Shown here: positions 20,999 through 32,600 of the stretch, in pieces
Numbering within the stretch: the stretch's first letter is position 1
Layout: the number at the start of each line of letters is the position of its first letter
Assembly: GCF_000170895.1 (NCBI RefSeq)
Contig: NZ_ABCS01000056.1
Span: 1-63,221, forward strand
Direction of reading: 5' to 3'
Source: Plesiocystis pacifica SIR-1
GTDB taxonomy: Bacteria; Myxococcota_A; Polyangia; Nannocystales; Nannocystaceae
DNA length: 63,221 bases
Translations under genes and position numbers: made by a program
The notes under the pieces: generated by a model
What the model was told of the DNA's origin: nothing
What the model saw: the letters and a program-made list of their open reading frames with translations, nothing else
Database searches by the model: none

Positions 20999-23560
20999 TC
21001 AGCCGAAGATGCGCTCGATGGCATCCCGCGCGGCCTGGCGCGGGTTCGGGATCGCGTCCGTCGGCGGCAGGTTGCCGAAGATCTGCTCGGCCAGCTTGAT
21101 GGCGTCGACCTTCGAGGTCTTCATCCGATCGACGAAGCGCTTGAGCACCCGGGGGTCGGCGGTCTGCGAGTGCTCCACGAGCCACTTGAGGGCCACGCCC
21201 ACGTCGGCCGCGTCCGCGGGGTTGAAGCCCTTGCCGATCATCCGCATCCAGCGGGCGACCATCACCGGCTCGGCCCCGAGCACCTCGTCGGGCGTGCCGG
21301 CGACGAAGCGCAGGGTCGAGCTGGCCAGGTCGGCCAGGCCCGTGCCCGTGGGGTCGACCAGGGCGTCGCCGTCGATGTCGTAGTAGACGGCGTTGATCGT
21401 GAAGTCGCGGGCGAGGGCGTCGAGGTCCAGGCGCAGCGAGGCGTCGTGGCCGTCGTGGGTGCTGATGATGTCGAGGCCCGTCTCGATGTCGGCCTCGACC
21501 TGGACCGAGCCGAAGGGCACGTTGCGGCGGATCGCCAGGTCGTTGGGGTCGTTGGGGTCGGCGTTCTTGCGCGCCAGGCCCTGCTCCACGATGGCGTTGA
21601 AGCTGTCGATGGCCGGCATGGTCGACGCGAAGTCGATGTCCGCCGGGTTGAGGCCGCGGAGGATGTCCCGGGTCGCGCCGCCGACGATCCAGCTCTTGAA
21701 GTTGGCGCCCTTGATCACGTCCGTGAACTGATCGGCGGTCAGGGTGCTGTCGGCCACGGGGCGGGTCTTGAGCGCCCGCATCGCCGCGCGGGTGTCGTAG
21801 ATCATCCGCAGCACGGGGTCGGCCGGGCGCGGGCCGTTGTCGAGGTCGGCGAAGGCGACCGTGCGCGACTGCCAGTCCTGCGCCGCGAGCGGGCGGACGT
21901 CCGCCTCGGTCAAGCTGGCGAAGTCGTTGGTCACCGCCAGGGTCTCGTTGGCGTCCAGGGTGTAGAGGGTGTCCGGCGCCCCCCCGCCCTGGTCGCGCAG
22001 CAGCACGCGGCCCAGGCCCTCGGCGGTGTAGCCGTAGAGGTAGCCGTCGACGAGCGAGCCGTCGGGCTTGGCGATGCGCACGGCCTGACCAAAGCCCAGG
22101 TTCCGGTCGCGCCCCAGGGAGCGGGCCAGGTCGCCGACCTGGGTGCTCGGGGGGAAGTCGTTGACCGGCGTGGGGATCTTGCGCAGCTCGACGCCCACGC
22201 CCGCGAAGTTGAGGTCGACCGTGGTCGGCGCGGCGTTGGTGTCGATGGGGTCGGTCTGCGGGTTGATGCCCTCGAGCATCCGCATGGTGTCCCAGTCGAG
22301 GGTCACGATGCGCGCGTTTTGGCCGTCGCGGCGGGCCGTGTCCAGGATGTCCGCGAGCTCGAACAAGCTGCCCTCGTCGAGGCTGCCCTGGGCCGCGGTG
22401 TGGGCCTGACGGATCGCGGCGAGGATCCGCTGGTAGTCGGCCGTGGTCCGGTCGGGGATGGCGATGGTCTGACCGACGAGCTCCGAGCCCTGGCGCGCCA
22501 GGGTCTGCAGGGAGATCGAGGTGTCGACCCCGCGCAGCTGGCCGAGCACGTCCGCGCCGCGCAGCAGGTCCATGCGGCTGGGCAGGCCCGTGCGATCGAG
22601 GGGCAGGCGCTCGAGCACGGTGCGCACGCCGACGGAGTCCGTGTAGTTCGAGCCGAGCCGGCGCAGCAGCGGCCCCCGGAGCCCGCGGGCGTACTGGGCG
22701 ACGTCCTCGAGGATCCCGTTGAGGGTCGTCGCGTTGGCCGGGTTGAGGTTGCGCAGCAGGGTGTGGACCTGGTCGCGCAGCCACGCCGCGTCGCGGGCGA
22801 TGGCGAAGGCGCCGCCCGGCGGATCCAGGCTCGTGTCCTGGTCGTTCTCTGGGGTCAGCAGGGTGTCGGCCGCGAGCTGGATGCGCCCCCAGGCCCGCGC
22901 CGCGTCGCCCATGACCATGACCGTGCCGCCGCCGAGGGGCTGGGGGTTCCCGCCGGCGAGGTTCTCGACCATGGTCTGGATCCGCGAGGGGTGGACCGTG
23001 TCGAGGGCGTCGGCGATGGCGTCCCGGGTCGGCCCGACCCCCAGGGCGTTGGCCAGGTTGTCGAGGTTGTCCGCGGTGATCCAGCCGTCGCGCAGGGCCC
23101 GGACGATGGCGTCGTCCGACGCGATCTCGATCTTCTGGTTGTCGGCGGCGGCCTGGTTGTGCTGTTCGATCCCCGCGACCACCCGGGCGATGGCGGCGAA
23201 GCTGTCGTTGGCCCCGGGCTGGATGGTCAGGCGCAGGGTCGTGGGCGCGGCCCCGCCCCGCTCCTGGCGCAGGTCCGCGAGCATCGCGTCGATGTTCGCG
23301 TCGTTGTTGCCCAGCGAGCTCCACAGGGCGTGGCGGCGGTTGGCCACCGTGTCGTTGACCAGGGTCCAGCGCACGGTCGTGCTCTGGCCGTAGTCGACGC
23401 CGGTCGCGTCCCGGGCGACGCCGTCGCCGAGGATGGTCTGGACCGCTGGTGGCAAGCGGTCGGCGTGGAGCGCTGCCCGGCGGCGAGCCGCCGCCTGCTG
23501 ACGCTGGCGCTGTTGTTGCTGCTGGCGGCGGTTGCCGAGTTGGTTGTTGTCGCGCGGCAT
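20999..23560 (-). CDS. large protein with C-terminal tRNA-nucleotidyltransferase-like domain, Tc-toxin neighbour
   Basis: 853 residues from ATG at 23560. The N-terminus is Gln/Arg-rich (QQQQQRQRQQ); residues about 40-580 match nothing I recognise. From about 605 to 780 it resembles the catalytic head of class II CCA-adding enzymes/poly(A) polymerases: WIVGGATRDILRG, PADIDFAS with the metal-binding DxD, ARDFTINAVYYDIDGDALVDP, and LRFVAGTPDEV followed by RWMRMIGKGF. A housekeeping CCA enzyme is about 400-450 residues with this head at the N-terminus; here it is at the C-terminal end of a long protein, more like a toxin layout. The gene lies 53 bp downstream of the TcA-like gene. Inference: an effector that modifies RNA or another substrate; the activity is untested. 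Confidence 0.8.
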   Translation of the reverse strand: MPRDNNQLGNRRQQQQQRQRQQAAARRRAALHADRLPPAVQTILGDGVARDATGVDYGQSTTVRWTLVNDTVANRRHALWSSLGNNDANIDAMLADLRQERGGAAPTTLRLTIQPGANDSFAAIARVVAGIEQHNQAAADNQKIEIASDDAIVRALRDGWITADNLDNLANALGVGPTRDAIADALDTVHPSRIQTMVENLAGGNPQPLGGGTVMVMGDAARAWGRIQLAADTLLTPENDQDTSLDPPGGAFAIARDAAWLRDQVHTLLRNLNPANATTLNGILEDVAQYARGLRGPLLRRLGSNYTDSVGVRTVLERLPLDRTGLPSRMDLLRGADVLGQLRGVDTSISLQTLARQGSELVGQTIAIPDRTTADYQRILAAIRQAHTAAQGSLDEGSLFELADILDTARRDGQNARIVTLDWDTMRMLEGINPQTDPIDTNAAPTTVDLNFAGVGVELRKIPTPVNDFPPSTQVGDLARSLGRDRNLGFGQAVRIAKPDGSLVDGYLYGYTAEGLGRVLLRDQGGGAPDTLYTLDANETLAVTNDFASLTEADVRPLAAQDWQSRTVAFADLDNGPRPADPVLRMIYDTRAAMRALKTRPVADSTLTADQFTDVIKGANFKSWIVGGATRDILRGLNPADIDFASTMPAIDSFNAIVEQGLARKNADPNDPNDLAIRRNVPFGSVQVEADIETGLDIISTHDGHDASLRLDLDALARDFTINAVYYDIDGDALVDPTGTGLADLASSTLRFVAGTPDEVLGAEPVMVARWMRMIGKGFNPADAADVGVALKWLVEHSQTADPRVLKRFVDRMKTSKVDAIKLAEQIFGNLPPTDAIPNPRQAARDAIERIFG

Positions 23561-23566
23561 GATGAG

Positions 23567-23572
23567 CTTCCT
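23567..23572 (-). promoter_or_regulatory. Shine-Dalgarno site of the nucleotidyltransferase-tailed gene
   Basis: AGGAAG on the minus strand, six bases before the ATG at 23560. It supports this start and independent translation from the TcA-like gene upstream. Confidence 0.65.
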
Positions 23573-23613
23573 AGTCGGTGTTCGGAGGTGAAGTCTCTGA
23601 GGTTCGGTTCGGG

Positions 23614-26600
23614 TCAGCGCACGGCGGCGCGGTAGCTCATGACGAGCACGAGGTTGGACAGGCGGCCCCGATCCCCGCGGACCCGCAGGGTCACGGCGGC
23701 GCCGCTTTGGCCGACGCGCAGGCCGGCGGTGTCGACCATGCGCGACTCGGGCAGGGCGATGGACTCACCCAGCTCGAGGCTGGCCGTGACGCCGCCCGTG
23801 CCGCTGGCGTCGAGGGCGTAGTGGGCGAGCACGGAGCGGATCCGGCTGCTGGCCATGTTCGGGAAGTGGGCCGGGCTCAGGGGCAGGACCAGGGTGTCGG
23901 CCAAGCCGTTGCGGAAGCGCTGCCAGGCCTCGGGGAACGCCGCCGCGACGTCGAAGTGACGCAGGGCGTCGTAGGGCTTGAGCTGCCCGCGGACCTGGGC
24001 CGCGAAGGCCTCCCCGCCTTGCAGGGCGGAGTAGCGCAGGTCGATGGTCACGTCCTTGATGGCGGAGCGGTCGTAGCTGCCGACCTTGCCGCCCAGCTCC
24101 AGGCGCCAGCGCGACACCGCGCCGGTGCCCTCGAAGGGCAGGTAGCGCTCGCTGTCGAAGCGCAGCTCGAACAAGCCGTTGTTCTTGTCGAACTTGTCGT
24201 GGTGCGAGAGCGCGATCTGCTGCTGCGACTTCCAGTTGCTGCGCAGCGACACCGGGGCCTCGCCGCGGGCGTTGAGCAGGAAGTTGACCGCCTTGGCGTC
24301 GGGGTGGAGGACCGTGCGGTTGGTCAGCTGGGTCAGCGTCGCGTTCACGGTCACGCCCTCGCCCGCGTCGAGGACCAGGGCGATGGTCTTGATCTGCCGC
24401 CGGTAGTGCCCGGGGAAGTCGTAGTCGAACAGCGCCTCGCTGAGCTCGAACTCGCAGGCGCCCTCGGCCTGGAGCTTCAGGAAGGCCAGCGGGTCGAGCT
24501 CGAGCAGCGAGACCTGCTTGCCGATCTCGAGCCGGCGCGCGTCGCCGTGGGTGTAGGCCGCCTCCATGCGGTCCAGGTCGAGGCCCAGGGCGTCGCCCGC
24601 CGTCAGGCCCTTGCGCTGGCTGTCCCAGTGGTGCCCGCGGACGAACTGCACGTCCTGCACGGGCGCGCCGGTCTCGAACTGGTAGGCGCGCTCGGCCGCC
24701 CGGGCGTAGTCGAGGGCGAGCTTGTAGGTCTGGTAGTAGAGGGTCGACAGGCGGTCGGCCATCCACTGGTAGAGCTCTTGCTTGCTGAACTTGCCGCGGT
24801 AGAACTCGTCCACGGCCCGGTTGTGGGCGATCTGGCGCTCGACGATGGCCAGCTCCTGGCTCGCCGAGGCGATCGCCGCGTCGGCGCCGACGAGCTGCTC
24901 GCTGATCTGGTTGGCGTCGTAGGCCGCCAGATCTTTTTGCAGGCGCCACTCGTCCTTCATGCGCTCGTGCTGGCCGACGATCCCGAGGATCTCGCCGCCG
25001 ATGCTCAGGCCCTCGGCGACGCCCTGGAGGATCTCGGCGAGGGCGTTTTGCGAGCGACCGATCTGGTCGCCGCCGCCCTTGACGCCGAGGTTGAAGGGAC
25101 CGGCGTAGCCGTCCGGAGCCGCGCCGCCGAAGGCCGCGATGATCCGGAAGATGGCCGACACGGCGTGGGCCGCCACGGACCCCGCCATCAGGCTGAGCTG
25201 GGCGATCTCGAGGGGGTTGAGGCCCTTGTCGAGCCAGTCCTGGTAGACCTCGCCGCGGCGCTGGGCGTTGAGCAGGCCCTGCTGGAGCCCGCGCTTGTTG
25301 GCCTCGGCCTCCGCGATCTGCAGGCGCCGGACCTCGACGGTCATGGTGTGCAGCTCGCTCTCTTGGCGGACCTGGAGCCGGCTGAGCTTCTCGGCGTCGC
25401 GCTTTTCGAGGGTCGCCAGCAGCTCACCGCCGAACTGCTGGAGCTTGGACACCAGGCCCTGGGCCCGATCCATCAGGAAGCGGAAGCGGTAGTGCGGCAC
25501 GCTGACCGGACCGACGCTGGCGACGGCCCCCGCCACGCTCGCCCCGCCGGCGACGGCGGACACGATGGCCATGGGGTCGATGGGCGGCTGGAACAGCGGC
25601 AGGGGCTGCTTGACGCCCATCAGGTTGAGCCCGTGGCGGATCTTGTGCAGGCGATCCTCGACCCGGCCCCAGTAGCCGATCAGCTCCTGGTTCTCCGGCA
25701 GGTAGAAGTAGCTGGGCCAGGCGATGGACTGGGGCGCCTTGCCGGCGAAGCTCAGGTCCGTGGTCGCCGGATCCAACCCGCTTTGGAGGTAGAGCAGGAA
25801 GTCGTAGCCCTCGCTGGCGTCGCGCAGGGCGGCGTAGGGGCGATCCTCGGTCAGCACGCGCCGCCCCAGGGGCGCCGGGCGCCGACCCAGCAGGTCCCAG
25901 GCGAGCACGTAGAGCATGCGCGCCTCGTTGATGCTCTCGCGGGTGTACTGGGAGAACAGCATGTCGCCCCAGTCGAGCAGGTTGTCGATGTAGCGCATCA
26001 ACAGGGCCTTGCGGTAGGCGATGCGCCGCAAGCTGGCGAGGGCGTGGGGATCGAAGGGATCGTCGAGGAACACGCGCAGCTGGCCGGCCGCGTTTTGCAT
26101 CGCGGTCCAGGTCATCGCGAGCTGCTCGATGACGCCGACGGTCTCCTCGAGCTCGCGCCGGGCCTCGACGGCCTCGGGCCGCCGGGCGTCGAGGGCGAGC
26201 ACGTCCCGACGCAGGTCGTCGAGCTTGGCGAGGGCGAGCAGGCTCGCCTCCTCCTCCGGGCTCAGGGCGCGCTCGCCCTGGAAGGCCATGTCCATGGGCA
26301 AGAGCGTGGCCGCGATGGCGCGCAGCCGAGCCGCGACGCTGGTGGTGTCGACCGAGGCGCCCGCCAGGTCGCTGAGCCGGCCCTCGATGCGCTCGGCGAT
26401 GGCCTCGACGTCGGCGGCGAGGAAGGGCAGGAACTTCCAGGTGTCCGGCGCCTCGGTCGGGTCGAAGATGTACTCGTACCAGCGCCGGGCCTCGTCGAAG
26501 CGCTGGCTGGTGTTGAGCGACTGCGCGACCAGGAAGGGCGCGTGGAAGAAGATCTCCCAGTAGTAGATGCCGTTGGCGCTGCTGAAGTCGAGGTGGGTCC

Positions 26601-29600
26601 CGATGGGGTGGGAGCCGATGCGCGCCGGGTTGAAGCGGATCGTCTCCGAGGAGGAGTGATCCGGGGCGAAGCGCGGGAGCTCGTCGACCTCTTGCGAGCG
26701 CAGGGCGAGCAGGCCGTCGAGGCCCCCCGCGAACAGGCGCTGGTTGAGGGTCGAGGCCGTCGCCGTGGTCAGGCGGACCACGTCGTAGCGCACCGTCGAG
26801 ACCTCGTAGGGCTCGGTGTCCGCGTCGGTGAAGCGCAGGTAGTGGTCCCCGCGGAACAAGGTCAGCACGCCGCCGGCGTAGAGCGCCGCGTCGACCCCGT
26901 CGTGGAGGCTGGCGGGTAGGTTGCCCCACGCGCCGTCGATGGCCCGGACCAGCGAGAGATCCCCGATCGCGTCGCCGCCCGGGGCCTGCAGGTAGTGGTC
27001 CCCGATGAACAGGTAGAGCTTGCCGCGCAGGCGCACGGCCGCGTCGATCGCCGCCGCGCCCCAGACCTGGTCGACGCTGCGCGCGTCGGGCTGCCAGCTG
27101 GTCATGCCCTCACCGGCGGTCAGGCGCATGAACTGGTTGTCGCGGAACACGTAGCGGTGCCCGCCCACGGTGACGTCGACCTCGGTGTTCTCCTCCTGGA
27201 CGTCGGGGAGCGCCGGGTCGAAGTGCCAGCCGCCCCAGCTCCAGCCCCAGATGCGGTGCCACGGGTGGTGGATCCACTCGACGTGGAGCTCGCCGTGGCC
27301 GAGGTTCAAGCGCGCCTTGAGGGTCACGCCGCGGTAGTTGTTGCCCTCGTCGATGTCGAACACGATGGTGTTGCCCGAGACCGTCGCCCCGCGCACGCCG
27401 AGGTGCTCGAAGCCCGTGGGCCGCAGGGCCCGGCCGGTGCCGTGGCGCATGTTGACGTCGTGGGCCAGGGCGCCGAGGTGGCCCTTCTTGGGGTAGCCCG
27501 GCAAGATGCGCTCGGGCTCGCTGACCGGGCAGCACACGAACACGCCGTCGCCGACGACGTAGAAGTCCTCGCCGATGACGAAGGCCGCCCGGACCACGCC
27601 GAAGCGCGCCAGCTCGAGCTGCTTGGGGTAGCCCACGTCCATGAACCGGCCGAGCTGCCCCGCCTCGTCCGCGGTGTAGCGGATCAGCTGCTGGCTGCAC
27701 ACGAACATGTGCGCCTGGCCCTCGACCCAGGCCGCGTCCACGCCCCGGGCGAGCATCTGGTTGTGGATCAGGCCCCAGCGAAAGGCGTTGCTCTCGCGCT
27801 TGGTCAGGTCCGTGGCGAAGGCGTGCTCTTGCCCGTCGAAGTAGCAGGCGTTGCCCTTGCCGTCGGCGTTGTCGAGCGCGGCCGAGAGCCCGGTCCACTC
27901 GGGCAGGCCGTCGGGGTTGCCCGCGAGCGGCTTGGGGTAGCCCTCGTCGCACAGCTCGTAGGCCTCGCCGGAGTAGCGCACGTACTCCCCGTCGCAGACC
28001 AAGAAGGTGTGCTCGCCCCGGCGCAGGGCCGCGTCGACCCGCTGGTTGCGGACGATCGCCGAGGCCTGCGTGCCCCAGAAGGCGCCGATGTTGCGGGCCG
28101 TGTCGCGCCAGGCGTCGACGGCCTTGTCGATGATGTCCAGGCTCAGGCCCTGGCTGGGCACGGTGATGAACTCCGAGCCCGCGAACAGGTAGAGCTCGCC
28201 GTCGAGGCCGAGCATGGCCGCCGACAGCACGCGGCCGAGGCTGATGAGCGAGTCGCCCTGCTGCAGCGAGCGGGAGTCCTTGCGCCCAAACACGAACTCG
28301 CGCTCGCCGTGAACGACCACGGAGCGGGCGTGGGTGAGCTCCGCGGCCGCGGCCGCTTCGTCCTGCCCGCGACCCCGACCCCGACCCCGGCCGCGACCGC
28401 TCGACGCCGCGAACTCGATGACCTCGGTGCCCTCGAGCTGGAAGTTGCGCCCGTTGTCGGTGTGGATGACCGTGCGCTTGGCCTCGGTCAGGACCACGTC
28501 GATCTTCATGTCCTCGTAGGCCTCGTCGTTGTTGGTGCAGCCCAGCTCCGCGAGGATCGCGAACAGGCTCTGCGCCTTGGGGTAGCCCGCGTCGCTGGCC
28601 GCGTAGCTCGAGCCCGTGTAGCGCAGGTAGACCTTGGGCCCGACAACGAAGGTCTTGTCGCCGACGGTGAAGCCGGTCCGGACCGCGTTGGCCCGCCCGC
28701 TCGCCGTGGTGAAGTCGTTGGCGCCCCGGCCCCAGCGCTCGCCGATCGGCGTCGTGGTGGTCAGGTCGTCGCTGCGCGCGCTGAGGCCCTGGCCGAAGTA
28801 CCAGACCCGGCCCTGGGCGTCGGTGAACGCCGACTCGATCTTGGACCACTCGGGCAGCCCGTCGGCGTTGCCGGCGAGGGTCAACACGCCGACCTCGTCG
28901 GCGAGCAGGGTGCCCTTCGAGTAGCGCAGGTACTCGCCGCCGAGGGACATGTACATCTTCCCGTCCTGCCACCAGCTCGCGTCGAACTGGCCGCCGCGGG
29001 CGATGGAGTTGTCGATGTGACCCCAGCGCCGGTACACCGGCTCTTCGGTCATCGAGCCGTCGGCGCCGATCTTGGCGTAGGCGCCCGCGGCGTTGTGGAA
29101 CAGGTAGGTCGAGCCGTCGGTCGACTCGAGCCCCGCGTCCACGCCGTCCCACTGCGGCAGGCCGTGGAGGTTGCCGGCGAGGGGCTGGAGGGCCATGGCC
29201 CTATCGTCGAGGGAGGCCACGGCGGGCTTGCACAGGAAGCTGCCGCCCTTGAGGTGGAAGCTGTACCAGGGGCCCTCGGACGAGTCCGCGGCCGAGTTCA
29301 GGCGCACGACCTGATCGGGGCGCTCGCTCGCGGCGAACAGGCTCGAGAACAGCTCGATGCCTGCGGAGTCGCTGGGCGGGCGCGTGGCCGGGCGGGTCTC
29401 GAGCGCGGAGGTCAGCGAGGCGTTGCGGCGCACGACCTGACCGCCGGCGCTGTAGCTGAGCCCGACGATGATGTTCTCTTGCTCCTCGGCGCCCAGGTGC
29501 AGCGAGCGCTCGACCACGAGCTGCACGCCGTCGATGGACCGGCCCTCGACCACGGACAGGCCGAGCTTCTGGGCCGGGATCCAGCGCAGGTTGAGGTCGT

Positions 29601-32600
29601 AGTAGGAGAAGTAGACCTGCAGGCGTCGGCGGGTGTTGACCGTCGCCGAGGCCTGGGATCCTCCGCTGACATCGTTCGCCCGGATCGAGGTCGAGCTGCC
29701 CTCACCGGTCTCCAGCTCGATCTGCGCCCAGAACACGAACAGCCGGCCGAAGGCGTCAACGGGGTAGACCCGCGGCGAGTCGATCTCGACGTCGAGGGGC
29801 TGCCACGCCGCCCAGGTCGCGTCCTGGGTGCGCCCGCGCAGGAAGGTCGCGGTCCGGTAGTAGTAGCGCTTGGGGTCCGTGCCGGTCTGGCCAAAGAGCA
29901 CCAGCTCGCGGTCCGAGGCGTCGTCCCGGCCCTCGCGGATGTAGCCGCCCGCGATCGTCAGGCTCGAGACCTCGGTGTACTCGTCGAGGTACTTCTTGAA
30001 CACCTCGGTCGAGCGCTGGTCGTTGATCTCCCCCTGGAGCAGGTCGTCCTGCAGGGTCATGAAGCTCGGCGTCCGCGTGTCGCGGAGCTCGGGGCGGATG
30101 TAGTTCTCGGGGTGCAGGAAGACCTTGCGGTTGGCCTCCCAGACCCGGAAGTTCTGCATCCACTCCCACTGCCGCTTGAGCTGGGCCTTGGCCTCGGCCG
30201 CCGCCGCGACGGGGCTCTGCTCGGCGCCCGCGCGCGGGGTCGGGGCCTCGAGGTTGACCAGGTAGCGGTGCATGTACAGCTGCGTGGCCGCGATCGCCTC
30301 CTTGATCCGCGAGGTGTCGAGGGAGGGGTCGACCTGGATGTCGACGAGCAGCTCCTCGTAGAGGTCGCGGGGCTCGGCGAGGGCGGGCTCGCGGGCGAGG
30401 ATCCACGCGACCAGGGCGTCCCGGCGCGCGCGGTTGTCCGCGTCGAGGAGCTGGCGGCCGATGGTCAGCCAGTCCGCGCCCGGGTAGAGGGTCCCGAGCA
30501 GGCGCCGGAGGGTGTCCGCCGCGGCCGCGGGCGCGCGGCTGTCCAGGGGCCCGTAGAGGGGCCGCCAGACCTGCCCGTGCAGCTCGCTGGGGTAGCTGCC
30601 CAGGCGCTGGCACAGCTCCATGATGTCGACGACGCGCAGCAGCAGCTCGAGGTCGAACTCGGCCTCGAGGGCCTCCGTACGTCCCGGCCGGTGCAGGAAG
30701 GCCCCGCGGCGCACGAGCCACTGAAGATCATCGATGGGCCACTCGAACAGCGCCGCGAGCAGGGCGTAGGGGTAGGTCACGTCGGGCTGGGGCTCGATCA
30801 GGAGATCGAGGAAGCTGCCCTCGATGGACCCGCCGGGGCCCTCCTCCGGGCTCAGGGCCTCGGCGACGCCTTCGCGGCGCTCGATGTCCACGGCCCGCCA
30901 GATCAGGTGCAGGTCGCGGATCAGGAAGTCGTTGGCGTGGCGCCAGCGACGGGCGAAGGGCTGGGCCCCGATGGCGTCGATGCGCCGGAGCTGCTCGCCC
31001 GAGTAGCGCACGTAGGCCTCGCCCCGGCTCACGTAGCGCCGGCCCTCGAAGCTGAACGCCCCGTCGATGCCCGCCTCGAAGTCCACGGGCAGGTCGCCCC
31101 AGTCGTCGCGGATCGCCCGCGGGTAGCCCTCGTCGACGGCCTCGGCCGAGGGCTCGGTGTAGCGCACGTAGTGCTCGCCCTTGAACACGTAGAGCTCGCC
31201 CTCGGGCCCGAGCAGGGCCGCGTCGATGCGCGGGTTCGGGTCCTGCTCCGTGGCCGCGAAGGGGTTCGCCGGGGTCTGCCACAGCTGCGCCAGGCTCCCG
31301 CGCTGGGTCGGGCGCTCGGGCTGCATCGGCCACATGCGCAGGAACTCGCCCTCGGCCAGGAGCAGCACCGCCCCGTCGGCCTCGAGCATGGCGCCGTCGA
31401 GCTCGGCGTGGAAGGCCTCGGGCAGGGCCCGGGGCGTGCCGATCAGCGTCGGCACGAGCTGCTCGGGGATCGAGCGCGGGAAGCCGGCGTCGACGGTCTC
31501 GGCGTCGTGCTCGGTGTAGCGGTAGGCCTGGTCGCCGCTGAACAGCCACAGCGCGCCGCCTTGGTCGACGAAGCTGGCGTCGACCCGGCCGCGGCGCTGG
31601 AGCTCGTTGCGGATCACCCCGAGCTGGCCGAGGGTCAGCGTCCGGGTCAGGGCGTCGACGCAGGCGTAGGCCCGGCCGCCGGCGATCAGGGTGATGACCC
31701 CGCGCGTCGCCCAGGCCGCGTCGACGCTGCGCGGCTGGCCCTCGCTACCGGCCGCGATGGCCTCTTCGACGGCCTCGAAGTGGCGCTCGAGCTCCTCGGG
31801 AAGGTGGGCGAAGCCCGGCTCCTCGCGCAGGTTGGCGACGAGGCGCTTGGGGTAGCCCGCGTCGACGCGCTCGTAGTTCGAGCCGGTGTAGCGGACGTAC
31901 TGGTCGCCGCTGAACAGGTAGGTGTACGCGCCGACCACCAAGGTGGCGTCGACGCCCTCGCGCTGACGCAGGCGGTTGTCGATCTGACCCCAGCGCGCCT
32001 CGATGTCGTGGAAGCTGCCGGGCAGCTTGGGATCGCTGGCGTCGCGCCGGTAGGCGAAGCAGGTGCCCTCGGCGAAGAACCAGGTCGTGCCCTCGCCGTC
32101 CTCGAAGGCCGCGCTCACGGCCTCGAAGTCGGGGTGCCGCTCGGGCAGCCCCGGCCAGAACAGCTCGAGCTCGCGGGGGTAGGTCCAGGTCTGGGTGCTC
32201 GCCTCGAAGTGCAGGAACTCGCGGCCGCGGATCAGGAACAGGTCCTCGCCCTCGACGAGCACGGCGTCGACGCGGTCAAAGCCCTGCTCGACGTGGATGC
32301 TGGGCAGCTTCCAGAAGCTGAGATCGGCGGCCATGGGCTCGTCGAACTCGGGCTCCTCGAGGGCCTCGTCGCAGTAGCGCTGGTAGCGGAACTCGCCCTC
32401 GGCGTTGGGCGCCTCGAGCAGGTAGGTGTGCTCGCCGTGGGTGTAGGCGAGGTGGACGTCGCGCAGGCCGCCGAAGCGCTCGGCGATGGATCCGGCGGGG
32501 CCGTCGGCCACGCTCGGCAGCGTCCAGCTCGTGCCGGCGCCCGGCTTGAGGGCGTCGGGGCTGAACTGGAGGTACTCGCCGCCGCGGAACACGAACAGCC

